From the IMG/VR virus record IMGVR_UViG_3300032240_001988, positions 1-26,235 of that record: a DNA stretch of 26,235 nucleotides; one strand, 5' to 3'. Position numbers and translations under genes: made by a program. Shown here piece by piece: positions 16,106 to 23,025 of the stretch. The notes under the pieces were generated by a model. The model made no database searches, was not told the origin of the DNA, and saw only the letters and a program-made list of their open reading frames with translations. Source of the DNA: a virus. The first letter of the stretch is position 1. Each line of letters begins with the position of its first letter.

Positions 16106-17028
16106 CAGCCCCACCTGTCTGCGCAGATGGGGCCGATGCCGCGAGCGACGCTCTCGGGGTTGGTCAGCTCTCGGCCGCAGCACGAGCACTGGCCGAACTC
16201 GTGACCGTGCGCCTCGGCGGCGGCAGCCGGATCGGAAGCCACGCGGGCGACCACCTCGGCGTCTGCGTCGGTGCAGTCGCGCGAGCGGAGGAACTTGTCC
16301 TCCGGCGTGATCTTGCCGAGGTACGTGTCGTCCTCGGCGCGCACCACGTAGATGCATCCGCCGTTGCGGGCCGTGGCCGGGGCCAGCGAGAACTGCACGT
16401 TGGCGATGCGCAGCTTGGGGCGCTTGAGGTAGCGCACGGCGCTCTCGAAGCCCGAGCGGATTTTGTCCATGCTCAGGACGGCGGCACCGGCCTCGCGCTC
16501 GGCCTTCTCGGCAGCCCACTGCGCCTTGCGCGCGGCGGACTTGGCAGCGGCGCTGCGCACGGCGGCCTCCTGACGCTCGGTGAAGGAGCCGTACTTGACC
16601 AGCGCGTCGCGCATCGAGACGGCGAACTCGAAGCCGCGAGCGACGCCCTCGCGCAGCCACTCGCCCTCGACCGGGTTGGCCTCCAGCCACGCGATGGCGG
16701 CCAGCGCGCTGTTGGCGGCCTCGGTGGCGCGCTTGGCAGCAGCCGCGTCGCGGGCCTTGGCGCGCTGCTCGCTGCTGGTCTTGTACTGGCGCGTGCCCTT
16801 GCCCTTGCAGGTGAAGCAGTTGCCGAGGACGCGGCCGGTGTAGCCCACGAAGCGGCCGGTGCCGTTGCACTTGTCGCAGTCTTCCTCGTACGTGATGACC
16901 GAGGTGGCGTTGGACAGGGCGGCCTTGGCGAAGGCAACTGGGGCCGGGCCGTCGTACACGACGCCGCCGAAGATATCGCCGAGGTCGTCGTTCAGGGCGT
17001 CATGCGAGCAGTTGGACAGGTTGCACAT
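16102..17028 (-). CDS. Zinc-binding protein: DnaJ-like CxxCxGxG pair plus DUF6011
   Basis: 308 residues. Start chosen at ATG 17028 (M-C-N-L-S-N-C), with GGAG 7 nt upstream and a promoter just before it; the ATG at 17055 would start inside the promoter -10 region. Residues 51-78 hold two C-x-x-C-x-G-x-G units (C51/C54 and C71/C74), the zinc-knuckle form of DnaJ-type domains. The middle (85-170) is a long Ala/Arg/Lys/Glu helix. The C-terminus has C-S-C-C-G-R-E-L-T-N-P-E-S, then GIGPICADRW, the DUF6011 signature (cysteines 281-302), another likely zinc site. Its stop overlaps the helicase start, so the two are co-translated. A DNA-binding or helicase-partner role is plausible but unproven. Confidence 0.8.
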   Translation of the reverse strand: MCNLSNCSHDALNDDLGDIFGGVVYDGPAPVAFAKAALSNATSVITYEEDCDKCNGTGRFVGYTGRVLGNCFTCKGKGTRQYKTSSEQRAKARDAAAAKRATEAANSALAAIAWLEANPVEGEWLREGVARGFEFAVSMRDALVKYGSFTERQEAAVRSAAAKSAARKAQWAAEKAEREAGAAVLSMDKIRSGFESAVRYLKRPKLRIANVQFSLAPATARNGGCIYVVRAEDDTYLGKITPEDKFLRSRDCTDADAEVVARVASDPAAAAEAHGHEFGQCSCCGRELTNPESVARGIGPICADRWGW

Positions 17029-17038
17029 GGTAGGTCTC

Positions 17039-17048
17039 CGTTGCTGAT
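17039..17048 (-). promoter_or_regulatory. Leader element copy A (ATCAGCAACG)
   Basis: The minus strand reads ATCAGCAACG, then GGAGACC including the Shine-Dalgarno of the zinc-protein gene. The same element occurs upstream of the gene starting at 23520 and, inverted, at 20086-20099. Its position matches the expected transcript 5' end. Confidence 0.6.
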
Positions 17049-17054
17049 GACGCA

Positions 17055-17083
17055 CTGGTAAAGCATGCGGTTTACCCCGTCAA
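17055..17083 (-). promoter_or_regulatory. Sigma70-like promoter A (zinc protein/helicase operon)
   Basis: On the minus strand: -35 TTGACG (17083-17078), a 17-nt spacer, then a weak -10 TACCAG (17060-17055). The start codon is at 17028. The flanks (GGGGTTGACGGG, then GCTTTA) match promoter B, which supports a real shared promoter family despite the poor -10. Confidence 0.5.
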
Positions 17084-17361
17084 CCCCTTATGTGCGCCAC
17101 AATCTCGTCGATGTCCTCAATGGAGCGCGCGATGAAGACCGGGACGCCGTCGGCCTCCATGCGCTCGATCTCGCGCACCTGCAGCTTGCGCAGGCGGTCG
17201 CCCTCGGCCTTGATCTCCACGAAGGCGGCGCGCGGCCACGTCCACCAGATGAAGCAGTCAGGGCAGCCGCTGCGGCCCTCCCAGCGCACCTTGCGGTACT
17301 GGCCGCCGCTCTTCTGCACGACGTGCTTGAGGTGGTCCTGCAGCCTACCGGCGGGGGTCAC
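17080..17361 (-). CDS. VRR-NUC domain nuclease
   Basis: 93 residues from GTG 17361, overlapping the HNH stop (GTGA). The stand-alone VRR-NUC fold of the PD-(D/E)xK superfamily is shown by G-C-P-D (32-35; D35 catalytic), then F-V-E-I-K (47-51; E49, K51) and Q61 in K-L-Q-V-R-E-I. Length is normal for phage single-domain members. These metal-dependent enzymes cut branched or flapped DNA and act as resolvase- or FAN1-like nucleases; here it would trim replication or recombination intermediates made by the PolA and SNF2 enzymes of the same arm. Its stop codon lies inside the -35 box of promoter A. An alternative start, ATG, is absent nearby, and the GTG fits the coupled layout. Confidence 0.9.
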   Translation of the reverse strand: MTPAGRLQDHLKHVVQKSGGQYRKVRWEGRSGCPDCFIWWTWPRAAFVEIKAEGDRLRKLQVREIERMEADGVPVFIARSIEDIDEIVAHIRG

Positions 17362-17876
17362 TGCGCGAAGGCTCCGTGGGCCTTTTCAGCGGCCCGCCTG
17401 TACGCTTCGCCTGCGGCTTCAGCAGTCTCGTAGTGGCCCAAAAACACGGATTTCCGGTCAAGCACTATTTGAGCACGCCATTTCCCACGAGGCTTGTCCC
17501 AGCAAACACCTTTGTGGCCCGAGGTGTTGTTCTTGTTCGCGCCGCGATTGTACTGGTTCTGCGTGTTGGTAGCCTCCCGCAGATTTTCGATTCGGTTGTC
17601 ACCGGGATTTCCATTGATGTGGTCGATCTGCTGATCAGGCCATCGGCCAGTCTCAAACAGCCACGCCAAACGGTGCGCCTTCAAAAGGCGATGCGAGAGA
17701 TGAATGCTGACACGCCTGTCCGGCCCTATGGTTCCCGCCCGAGTTCCTGCGTATTTGCTGTTCCAAGCGCGGGCAGCGCGCTGACTGGCGAAATGTTTTT
17801 CGGGCCGTGAGAGCCAGCGAAACTCTCCTGTGTCGCGGTCATAGCACAAACAGTCCCGCAAAAACGCCAACTCCAC
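17358..17876 (-). CDS. HNH homing endonuclease with AP2 DNA-binding domain
   Basis: 172 residues from GTG 17876; AAGGA in the 3' end of the polymerase gene supplies the Shine-Dalgarno. The HNH_3 core is H-R-L-A-W (66-72), I-D-H-I-N-G-N (84-90; H86 catalytic), and N-R-I-E-N-L-R-E-A-T (94-103). It is followed by the usual N-T-S-G-H-K-G-V-x-W and an AP2-like module (about 118-170) with K-W-R-A-Q-I, L-G-H-Y-E-T and A-Y-R-R-A-A. The order HNH then AP2 and the length are typical of free-standing phage homing endonucleases. It sits directly downstream of the DNA polymerase gene, a classic homing niche, with lower GC than the surrounding genes. It is probably a selfish element that cleaves the polymerase locus of related phages. 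Confidence 0.92.
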   Translation of the reverse strand: MELAFLRDCLCYDRDTGEFRWLSRPEKHFASQRAARAWNSKYAGTRAGTIGPDRRVSIHLSHRLLKAHRLAWLFETGRWPDQQIDHINGNPGDNRIENLREATNTQNQYNRGANKNNTSGHKGVCWDKPRGKWRAQIVLDRKSVFLGHYETAEAAGEAYRRAAEKAHGAFAQ

Positions 17877-17878
17877 AC

Positions 17879-19834
17879 TCAGTCCTTTCGGTATCTGTAC
17901 GTCTCAAACCCGGCTGCGGCCAACGGAAGCCCCATCGTCCACGGAAGATTGGCGGACATTAACGCAGAAAGATGTTCCGCGCTATAGTCTTCGGTGTCGG
18001 GAACGTCGCAAATCAGCTCGTCGTGTACGTGGAGGCAGACCTCGTACCCGGCGGCTTGAGCGGCAAGCAACCCCGAGGCGAAAACGTCGCGAGCGGTGGC
18101 TTGCACGATGTTTTCGACCAGTTTGCCGTAGTAGGTATCAAGCGCCTCCCACTTGCGAGTGTACTGGTTGACCCCGTCGTACAAAATCGCGCCGTCTTCA
18201 ATGCGCGCATTGGGGTAGCTCAGATACCGGCCTGATCTCAGTTTTATGCGGAGCCAACCCGTCTTCATGTCGAAAAACATTCCGCGCGCCTCAAAGACGC
18301 CTTCTGGACTGTTGATTGCTAAGCGCGTAGCACGCTCCACGTCATGCCAGAATGCAACGACGTTTTTGTGGGCATTACGCCAAGCTCGCACCAATACGTG
18401 TATTTCATCGTCAGTCATGGCGTCTACTGCGGATCCCCCCATCTTCCGGTACGCCCCAACAGACCCCCCAAAACCACAAGCCAATTCCATCGTTTTTCCG
18501 TATTGACGCATCGAACCGTCGCCGTATTTCTTATTTTCGACGACGACATCGGGATCGACATCAAACGCCTTCGCATACGCGACTACGTAAAGGTCGTGCC
18601 CTGTACCTGCGTCGAAGGCCCTGAACGCATCAATCTTCCAATCCTCACCGGCCAACCACGCCAATACACGCCCCTCAATATTGGATAGGTCAGCCACGAC
18701 CAATTTGTTACCGGGCGACGCCACGAGGCACCCTCGTACCGCTGAGGAGCAAAGTTCGGTCACGTTCCCGAAAAGCAAATCCTCGCAGTTGAGTTTCATC
18801 GCCGCGATGCCTTGCTCAATTTCTTTGGGCTCCAGCGTTGGCCTTGGTAGATTTTGGGGCTGAAAAAGCCTGCCACCCCATCTTCCGGTCCTAGCTGCCC
18901 CGCAAAACTGCAAAGAACCACGCAGCCTACCATCCGGCGACGCGGCGTCCAGAACCACCTTGTACTTGGCCGGGGACGTGGCCGAGGCTTGCTGCCTTAT
19001 CTCCAACAGCTCACGTACCCTCGGGTCAAGCTCGCTGTTCAACAAGCCAGATACGGTGCCCTTGGTCATGTCTTCCGGGGCAAAGTTATGGTGTACAGCG
19101 AGGTAGTCCAGCAACTTCTGGCGCTGCGTCAGGCTGGCTACGGCGCCGCCCGTGAGCTTGGCGGTACGAGTGGCCAAAGCTCGTGAAGTTCGTTCAAAAG
19201 CTCGGAGAGCAGATCGTGCGAGGTCTCGGTCGCAACAGGTGCCAAAGTCATTAATTCTTTGGTCTGCCAGCCATAGGTTCCGCTCACGATCACCACAATT
19301 CCATCTTGGCAGGCGTCGATATACGTCTCGCATCGCGTCCACATCGAGGCGGGCGTATTCGATGAAGGATGCCCACTCATCTGGGTGCGTCTCCCGCGTG
19401 GCCCGGCGCAGCTTCACGTTCTTCGGCCGGGGTTTGGTGAGCAGTTGTATCAGCTTCTTGCCCGCCTTGTCTTTAGCCTTGTCCTGCGGCACGCCAAGCA
19501 CGTCGCAGAGCATGCCCAGCGAGGCGGGCAGGCTGTGCTGCAGGGCCAGCACCATGGTGTCCGTAATTTTATCCACAGGAATATTTACGCCGCAGTGGCG
19601 CAGCACGGTGCGGTCGAAGTGGCTGTTGTGCAGCACCACCTCGTCGGCGTAGTCGATCATGGCGATCAGGCTGTCGCGCCAGTCTGGCACGTCCTGCGTG
19701 TCCCACACGGTGACCGGCTCGTCGTCCCACGCCCACGGCACGAGCATGACTTCGGCGCCCTCGGCGTATGCGTGCGTGCCGTGCGTGATGGGCACCTCGC
19801 TGAAGGTCTCCGTGTCGAGGAAGAGCGTGTTCAC
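17879..19834 (-). CDS. DNA polymerase, family A (PolI type) with 3'-5' exonuclease
   Basis: 651 residues from GTG 19834, overlapping the upstream stop (GTGA), with GAGG 7 nt before. Proofreading domain: Exo I LDTET (D7, E9), Exo II H-N-S-H-F-D (N70, D74), Exo III Y-A-R-L-D (Y160, D164). Polymerase domain: motif A A-D-L-S-N-I-E (D382, E387), motif B R-Q-Y-G-K-T-M-E-L-A-C-G-F-G (R443, K447, Y462), motif C V-H-D-E (H604, D605, E606). All catalytic residues are present. There is no 5'-3' exonuclease domain. It is the probable replicative polymerase, working with the primase-helicase and DUF2815 SSB. The coding sequence changes from about 70% GC in its 5' part to about 50% around 18.3 kb, next to the HNH gene. 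Confidence 0.96.
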   Translation of the reverse strand: MNTLFLDTETFSEVPITHGTHAYAEGAEVMLVPWAWDDEPVTVWDTQDVPDWRDSLIAMIDYADEVVLHNSHFDRTVLRHCGVNIPVDKITDTMVLALQHSLPASLGMLCDVLGVPQDKAKDKAGKKLIQLLTKPRPKNVKLRRATRETHPDEWASFIEYARLDVDAMRDVYRRLPRWNCGDRERNLWLADQRINDFGTCCDRDLARSALRAFERTSRALATRTAKLTGGAVASLTQRQKLLDYLAVHHNFAPEDMTKGTVSGLLNSELDPRVRELLEIRQQASATSPAKYKVVLDAASPDGRLRGSLQFCGAARTGRWGGRLFQPQNLPRPTLEPKEIEQGIAAMKLNCEDLLFGNVTELCSSAVRGCLVASPGNKLVVADLSNIEGRVLAWLAGEDWKIDAFRAFDAGTGHDLYVVAYAKAFDVDPDVVVENKKYGDGSMRQYGKTMELACGFGGSVGAYRKMGGSAVDAMTDDEIHVLVRAWRNAHKNVVAFWHDVERATRLAINSPEGVFEARGMFFDMKTGWLRIKLRSGRYLSYPNARIEDGAILYDGVNQYTRKWEALDTYYGKLVENIVQATARDVFASGLLAAQAAGYEVCLHVHDELICDVPDTEDYSAEHLSALMSANLPWTMGLPLAAAGFETYRYRKD

Positions 19835-20049
19835 GACGTGACCTCGCGTACGGTGCGCCGGATGTCGGCGATCTTGTTGAGTAAGGCGCGGTGGTCGCTG
19901 GGGGTGCCGCTGAACGGCACCTTGCGTCGCCTGCCTCCGCAGGAGATCACGACGCGCGGGTGCTTGCCGCCGCGCTCGATGCAGTACTGGATGTTGGTGT
20001 GTCGTGACAGCTCGGCCTCTATGGCCTGCTCGGTGTCTTTGTACCGCAT
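19831..20049 (-). CDS. Small basic conserved phage protein (72 aa)
   Basis: 72 residues from ATG 20049 with GGAGG about 5 nt upstream; the stop overlaps the polymerase start. The pattern is an N-terminal amphipathic helix, I-E-R-G-G-K-H-P-R-V-V-I, G-G-R-R-R-K-V-P-F-S-G-T-P-S-D-H-R-A-L-L-N, and a basic C-terminal helix with D-I-R-R-T-V-R-E-V. I recognise the K-H-P-R-V-V ... G-T-P-S-D-H-R-A pattern from small phage proteins of unknown function, often near replication genes. The high Arg content suggests nucleic-acid contact. It heads the polymerase sub-operon and lies just downstream of the hairpin-rich region 20061-20172. Confidence 0.8.
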   Translation of the reverse strand: MRYKDTEQAIEAELSRHTNIQYCIERGGKHPRVVISCGGRRRKVPFSGTPSDHRALLNKIADIRRTVREVTS

Positions 20050-20060
20050 GGTGCCCTCCG

Positions 20061-20131
20061 TTCAGGTGGGCCGTGCCGCGAAGTTATCAGCAACGAAGGG
20101 GAGACCCAACGCGCAGCACGGCCCGCCTGAA
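20061..20131 (-). repeat. Long imperfect inverted repeat (possible RNA hairpin)
   Basis: TTCAGGTGGGCCGTGC (20061-20076) and GCACGGCCCGCCTGAA (20116-20131) are reverse complements at 15 of 16 positions, and CGCG pairs inside at 20077-20080/20110-20113 with a 2-nt bulge. The loop of about 30 nt carries the inverted leader element. On the minus strand the 3' arm ends directly before the Shine-Dalgarno of the 72-aa gene. Confidence 0.85.
20086..20099 (+). promoter_or_regulatory. Leader element copy C, inverted (ATCAGCAACGAAGG)
   Basis: The plus strand reads ATCAGCAACGAAGG, then GGAGACCC, matching the minus-strand leaders of the genes starting at 23520 (14 contiguous bases) and 17028 (10 bases, plus GGAGACC). 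No plus-strand gene follows. Minus-strand transcription here yields the antisense of those leaders. Confidence 0.6.
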
Positions 20132-20135
20132 AGGA

Positions 20136-20172
20136 GGGCGCGGGCGGCAGCTTCCATCCACCGCCCGCGCCC
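20136..20172 (-). terminator. Strong GC hairpin after gapR; probable terminator
   Basis: GGGCGCGGGCGG (20136-20147) and CCGCCCGCGCCC (20161-20172) form a perfect 12-bp stem with a 13-nt loop, 11 bases after the gapR stop on the minus strand. The transcript continues as TCCTTTC, a weak U tract. This fits an intrinsic terminator or attenuator separating the SSB/gapR genes from the polymerase genes; it could also be part of an origin. Confidence 0.5.
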
Positions 20173-20174
20173 CT

Positions 20175-20203
20175 GTTATAGCCTCACACGAGGTCGAGGC
20201 CAA
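20175..20203 (-). promoter_or_regulatory. Possible promoter before the polymerase sub-operon
   Basis: On the minus strand TTGGCC (20203-20198), a 17-nt spacer and TATAAC (20180-20175) resemble a sigma70 site. It lies within the end of gapR, and its transcript would begin inside the following hairpin, so the call is weak. Confidence 0.22.
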
Positions 20204-20441
20204 GTGCCCGCTTGTACGTGTCGAGGACCGCCTCCATCTCGCGGCGGTCATCAGGCTGCATCTTCCTGAGCCGCACGATCTGACGCATGATTTTGGCGTC
20301 GTAGCCGACGGAGCGTGCCTCAAGGTACACGTCCTTGATGTCGTCCGCGATGCCCTTCTTCTCCTCCTCAAGACGCTCGATGCGCTCGATCAGGAGCCGG
20401 AGGCGGTCGTCCGCGTCTCCGTTGTGGCCGAGGCCCGCCAT
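20184..20441 (-). CDS. gapR: GapR-family nucleoid-associated protein (DUF2312)
   Basis: 85 residues from ATG 20441, sharing a base with the SSB stop (TAATG). After a short N-terminus ([10 protein letters not shown]) the protein matches DUF2312/Gap[21 protein letters not shown], then [27 protein letters not shown], and a final [11 protein letters not shown] helix. GapR is an alphaproteobacterial chromosome-structuring protein whose coiled-coil dimers/tetramers clamp overtwisted, AT-rich DNA ahead of forks and help gyrase and topoisomerase IV. Phage copies are known in alphaproteobacterial phages. Here it is co-transcribed with the SSB and nuclease and next to the polymerase, so it may relieve torsional stress during phage replication or displace host GapR. 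Length and motif order are complete. Confidence 0.93.
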   Translation of the reverse strand: MAGLGHNGDADDRLRLLIERIERLEEEKKGIADDIKDVYLEARSVGYDAKIMRQIVRLRKMQPDDRREMEAVLDTYKRALGLDLV

Positions 20442-21052
20442 TAGAACAGGTCTTCCGCGTCGGGCAGCGGCGCCGCGAACTGGGAAAAGTCTGCCACCGA
20501 AGTGCGGGGGGTAGTATTGACGAAACGCTCACCGTCGTCGGCAAACATGACGCCCTGCACCTCGCAAGAAATGCGGTTCCCGTCATCACGGAGCAGCACG
20601 TAAACCTCGACCTTGAAATGCGCGTAGCAACCCGCGTAGAGCGTTGCTGCCTGCTTGTCCGGCTCAATCTCTTGGCCGAACTTGTCGAGCAGCAGCGGCT
20701 TCTTGCTCCTACCCTTCTTGTCAAACTCCGGCGCGCTCGCGCCGAGGCTGAACTTACCCTCGAAGCCCGAGTATACCTCGCCCGCGCTGTTGGTGTAGTC
20801 TTCCTTGTTGAACGCCGAACGACCCTTGGTGATAATGGTCTTCAGCGAGCCTTCTGCCGTTTTGCCAAACGTGTATGCGGCTACAGCCTTGATGGCTTCG
20901 TCGATAACCGCCACGTCGGGGTCAGTGGGGTCGATGATGATACGGCACCCATACACGGGCTTGCCGCCCTTAATCGACCGCGCCTGCGCGAGGTCAGGAA
21001 AGGCCAGACGCTTGCTGCGAAGCATCAGTGTAATGTTTTTTGCAGGTTCCAT
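20441..21052 (-). CDS. DUF2815 single-stranded DNA-binding protein
   Basis: 203 residues from ATG 21052, with GAAGGA about 7 nt upstream overlapping the DUF2800 stop. The order [25 protein letters not shown], a charged loop, [32 protein letters not shown] and G-V-M-F-A-D-D-G-E fits the DUF2815 family, an OB-fold group resembling T7 gp2.5 SSB. It ends with the acidic tail P-L-P-D-A-E-D-L-F, an Asp/Glu-rich tip with a terminal Phe as in T7 gp2.5 and bacterial SSBs, where it recruits partner proteins. Role: coats ssDNA for the polymerase, primase-helicase and recombination nuclease. DUF2815 and DUF2800 genes are usually adjacent, as here. Confidence 0.9.
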   Translation of the reverse strand: MEPAKNITLMLRSKRLAFPDLAQARSIKGGKPVYGCRIIIDPTDPDVAVIDEAIKAVAAYTFGKTAEGSLKTIITKGRSAFNKEDYTNSAGEVYSGFEGKFSLGASAPEFDKKGRSKKPLLLDKFGQEIEPDKQAATLYAGCYAHFKVEVYVLLRDDGNRISCEVQGVMFADDGERFVNTTPRTSVADFSQFAAPLPDAEDLF

Positions 21053-21063
21053 TCTAATTTCCT

Positions 21064-22299
21064 TCAGGTTTCAGAGTTTACGAGACCGGCGAAGTCTTCG
21101 ACGGTCGTTACGTTGACGGCCAGTGCTGGCCGCCTATCGGCCGCCGGGGCGACAGATGGCTTGCCCTCCGCGCGCGTCGTCAGGTCCATGGCCCGCTTCA
21201 AGCGCTTGGGGGTCTCCTTGAGCAGCTTCTCGGCCGCCGTCGGACTGATCAGTTTCTTGGTGTACATCTCGTCGTCGCGCAGGCGGAACGAGCGCTTGAA
21301 CATCTCCTCCACGGCCTCCTCGTTGGCCCACGCGCGGTTGCCCTTGCGCCCCTCCACGAGCTTCCAGCCGTCCACGGCCTCGCCCGCCAGCAGGCGGCGC
21401 TCGGTCTCGGCGCGCACAGCCTTGCACCATGCCTCGACCAGATCAACCTTGCCCATGGCCATGGACAGGTAGTTGTCCCCCGTCTCGGCGTTGGGCACGT
21501 CTGGCACGAACTCGGCAAAGTCGTGCGCCGTGGCCGGGCCCGCGATGGACATCACCTCCTCGCGCAGGGCAGGGCACGTGGCCTTGGCCTTGCAGAAGCG
21601 GCACTGCTTCTCGCCGGGGATGAGATACTGGTCGGTCCAGCCACGCTCGTGCGTCTCGTACGCGCTGTTATGCCCCGCCTCCACATATTGGCTGGAAATG
21701 CACACCTGCTCCGCAAAACGCTCAAGCTCCGCCGTGGAGATGTGCCACTCCGCGACGTGGTTCATGCGCGGCTGGTGGATCACCATGGTCGCCCACGAGA
21801 AGTCGGAGATAAGCGAGTGCTCGTGCAGCGCCCCGAGGGCGTACATCTGCATCTGGTGGTTGTCCTCGGCGTAGACCTTGACGCCCGCGCCGTACTTCAG
21901 GTCGATGACCTCGATGGCCTCCTGATCGTAGTCGATGATGATGGCGTCGCTGGTGCCGGTGGCACCCTCCTCGCCGGTCAGGTGGCCGATGGGCACGGAT
22001 TGCTCGACGAGCAGCGTCTTGCCCTCCGAGCGCTCCCAGACCAGCCTGCAGTAGTCCATGACGTGGTCCGCCATGTCCTGCGTCACCTTGATCGCGTAGC
22101 CGTCCACGAGCTTGGTCTCGCCGACGGGGATGACGAACTCCGGGTCGGTCAGGACCGACGCGGCCAGATCGTGCGCGCACGTGCCCTCGGCGGCGTAGGG
22201 GCTGCTGTCGTTGGGGTAGGCCGCCTCAAGGACGACGCTACCCGGGCAAGCCATCCAGCGGTGGGCACCGCTGGGGCTGAGCTTTGCGTGTGCGGCCAT
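21064..22299 (-). CDS. DUF2800 Cas4-like PD-(D/E)xK exonuclease
   Basis: 411 residues from ATG 22299, overlapping the preceding stop (ATGA). Features in order: L-S-P-S-G-A-H-R-W-M-A-C-P-G-S (7-21, first Cys), Y-A-A-E-G-T-C-A-H-D-L-A-A, then the nuclease core G-T-S-D-A-I-I-I-D (about 115-123) and I-E-V-I-D-L-K-Y-G-A-G-V-K-V (about 129-142; D and K of the DxK motif), N-H-Q-M-Q-M-Y-A-L-G, and C-R-F-C-K-A-K-A-T-C (about 233-242). The three late cysteines plus the early one match the Fe-S cluster of Cas4/AddB-type nucleases. The family acts as a recombination exonuclease next to a DUF2815 SSB. The C-terminal ~110 residues, with K-L-V-E-G-R-K-G-N-R-A-W, are typical of DUF2800. Confidence 0.93.
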   Translation of the reverse strand: MAAHAKLSPSGAHRWMACPGSVVLEAAYPNDSSPYAAEGTCAHDLAASVLTDPEFVIPVGETKLVDGYAIKVTQDMADHVMDYCRLVWERSEGKTLLVEQSVPIGHLTGEEGATGTSDAIIIDYDQEAIEVIDLKYGAGVKVYAEDNHQMQMYALGALHEHSLISDFSWATMVIHQPRMNHVAEWHISTAELERFAEQVCISSQYVEAGHNSAYETHERGWTDQYLIPGEKQCRFCKAKATCPALREEVMSIAGPATAHDFAEFVPDVPNAETGDNYLSMAMGKVDLVEAWCKAVRAETERRLLAGEAVDGWKLVEGRKGNRAWANEEAVEEMFKRSFRLRDDEMYTKKLISPTAAEKLLKETPKRLKRAMDLTTRAEGKPSVAPAADRRPALAVNVTTVEDFAGLVNSET

Positions 22300-22745
22300 C
22301 AGAGGAGCGCCTCCAGCGCGGCCACCAGCTCGGGCACCTGCTCTGCGGGCACGTCCGAGGCCTTGGCGGCTCCGAAGGTGTCGAGCACAGCCACCATGGC
22401 CTCGCGGCCCTTCACCTTGACCACGCGCAGGACGAGGTCGCGGATGGCGGCCGCGTCAATAGCGGGTGCCTCAGAAGGGGATACCGTCGCAGGCATAGCA
22501 TTCGGCCCAGCCTCGGTAGTCGCGGCGGCGGGTTCGGGCGCGGCAGGACCAGCACTCGGCTCCGGGGCGGCTGCCATGTCGGCGACCTCCGGCATGATGG
22601 GGTCGATGATGGTGGGCAGAGCCACCGTCTGGTGCTTGTACTCATGCATGAACGTGGCGGGCGGCCCCTTCAGACTGCCGCCGATGGCGAGCAGCTTGTC
22701 GGCCACTTCGGCGATGCTGGCGCCGGTCACTTCGATCTTGATCAT
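22299..22745 (-). CDS. Hypothetical phage protein with Ala/Pro linker (148 aa)
   Basis: 148 residues from ATG 22745, overlapping the upstream stop (ATGA); the upstream extension of the frame is antisense-type noise from the neighbouring gene. The N-terminal ~45 residues are a small alpha/beta unit (M-I-K-I-E-V-T-G-A-S-I-A-E-V-A-D-K-L). A low-complexity Ala/Pro/Glu linker occupies about 50-95. The C-terminal ~50 residues are helical: I-R-D-L-V-L-R-V-V-K-V-K-G-R-E-A-M-V-A-V-L-D-T-F-G-A. The K-G-R-E-x-x-x-x-x-L-x-x-F-G-A-x-x-x-x-D-V pattern recurs in small phage proteins next to recombination genes; the function is not known to me. It precedes, and is coupled to, the DUF2800 nuclease. Confidence 0.75.
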   Translation of the reverse strand: MIKIEVTGASIAEVADKLLAIGGSLKGPPATFMHEYKHQTVALPTIIDPIMPEVADMAAAPEPSAGPAAPEPAAATTEAGPNAMPATVSPSEAPAIDAAAIRDLVLRVVKVKGREAMVAVLDTFGAAKASDVPAEQVPELVAALEALL

Positions 22746-23014
22746 TTCTTCCCTTTCAGTTGTGCTTCCAGTTCTTCGATGCGGTCTTCGCGCTGGCCGA
22801 GCATCAGCTCCAGCTCCTCGATCTGGTCGAGCAGCCTGCTGATCTCGCGGCCGATTTTGTCCTCGAAGTACTCGCGTCCGTCCCTGCCTTCCGCGAGTTC
22901 GTCGTCGGCGTCCTCCAACCGCTCGCCCAGAGCGATGCACAGCTCGCAGCCCTTGGTGCGCGCCTCCTCAAGCAGACGCGCAGTCGGCTCGCTGCGCCAG
23001 TAGTCCCTGTCCAT
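22742..23014 (-). CDS. Acidic coiled-coil phage protein (90 aa)
   Basis: Start chosen at ATG 23014 (M-D-R-D-Y-W-R-S), with AAGGAG about 6 nt upstream overlapping the previous stop; a GTG further upstream at 23038 lies within the preceding gene and lacks this signal. The 90-residue product has an N-terminal helix with two cysteines (C-E-L-C) and a C-terminal heptad-like coiled coil (about 50-88) rich in Glu, Leu and Arg. No enzymatic motif is visible. It probably oligomerises; its partner is unknown. Confidence 0.7.
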   Translation of the reverse strand: MDRDYWRSEPTARLLEEARTKGCELCIALGERLEDADDELAEGRDGREYFEDKIGREISRLLDQIEELELMLGQREDRIEELEAQLKGKK

Positions 23015-23025
23015 TAGTCTCTCCT

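Noticed and set aside
16106-16870. Upstream extension of the SNF2 helicase frame by 255 codons
   Set aside because: The extension is Arg/His/Gln-rich noise overlapping the zinc-protein gene out of frame; a GTG at 16105 in a stop/start overlap explains the real start.
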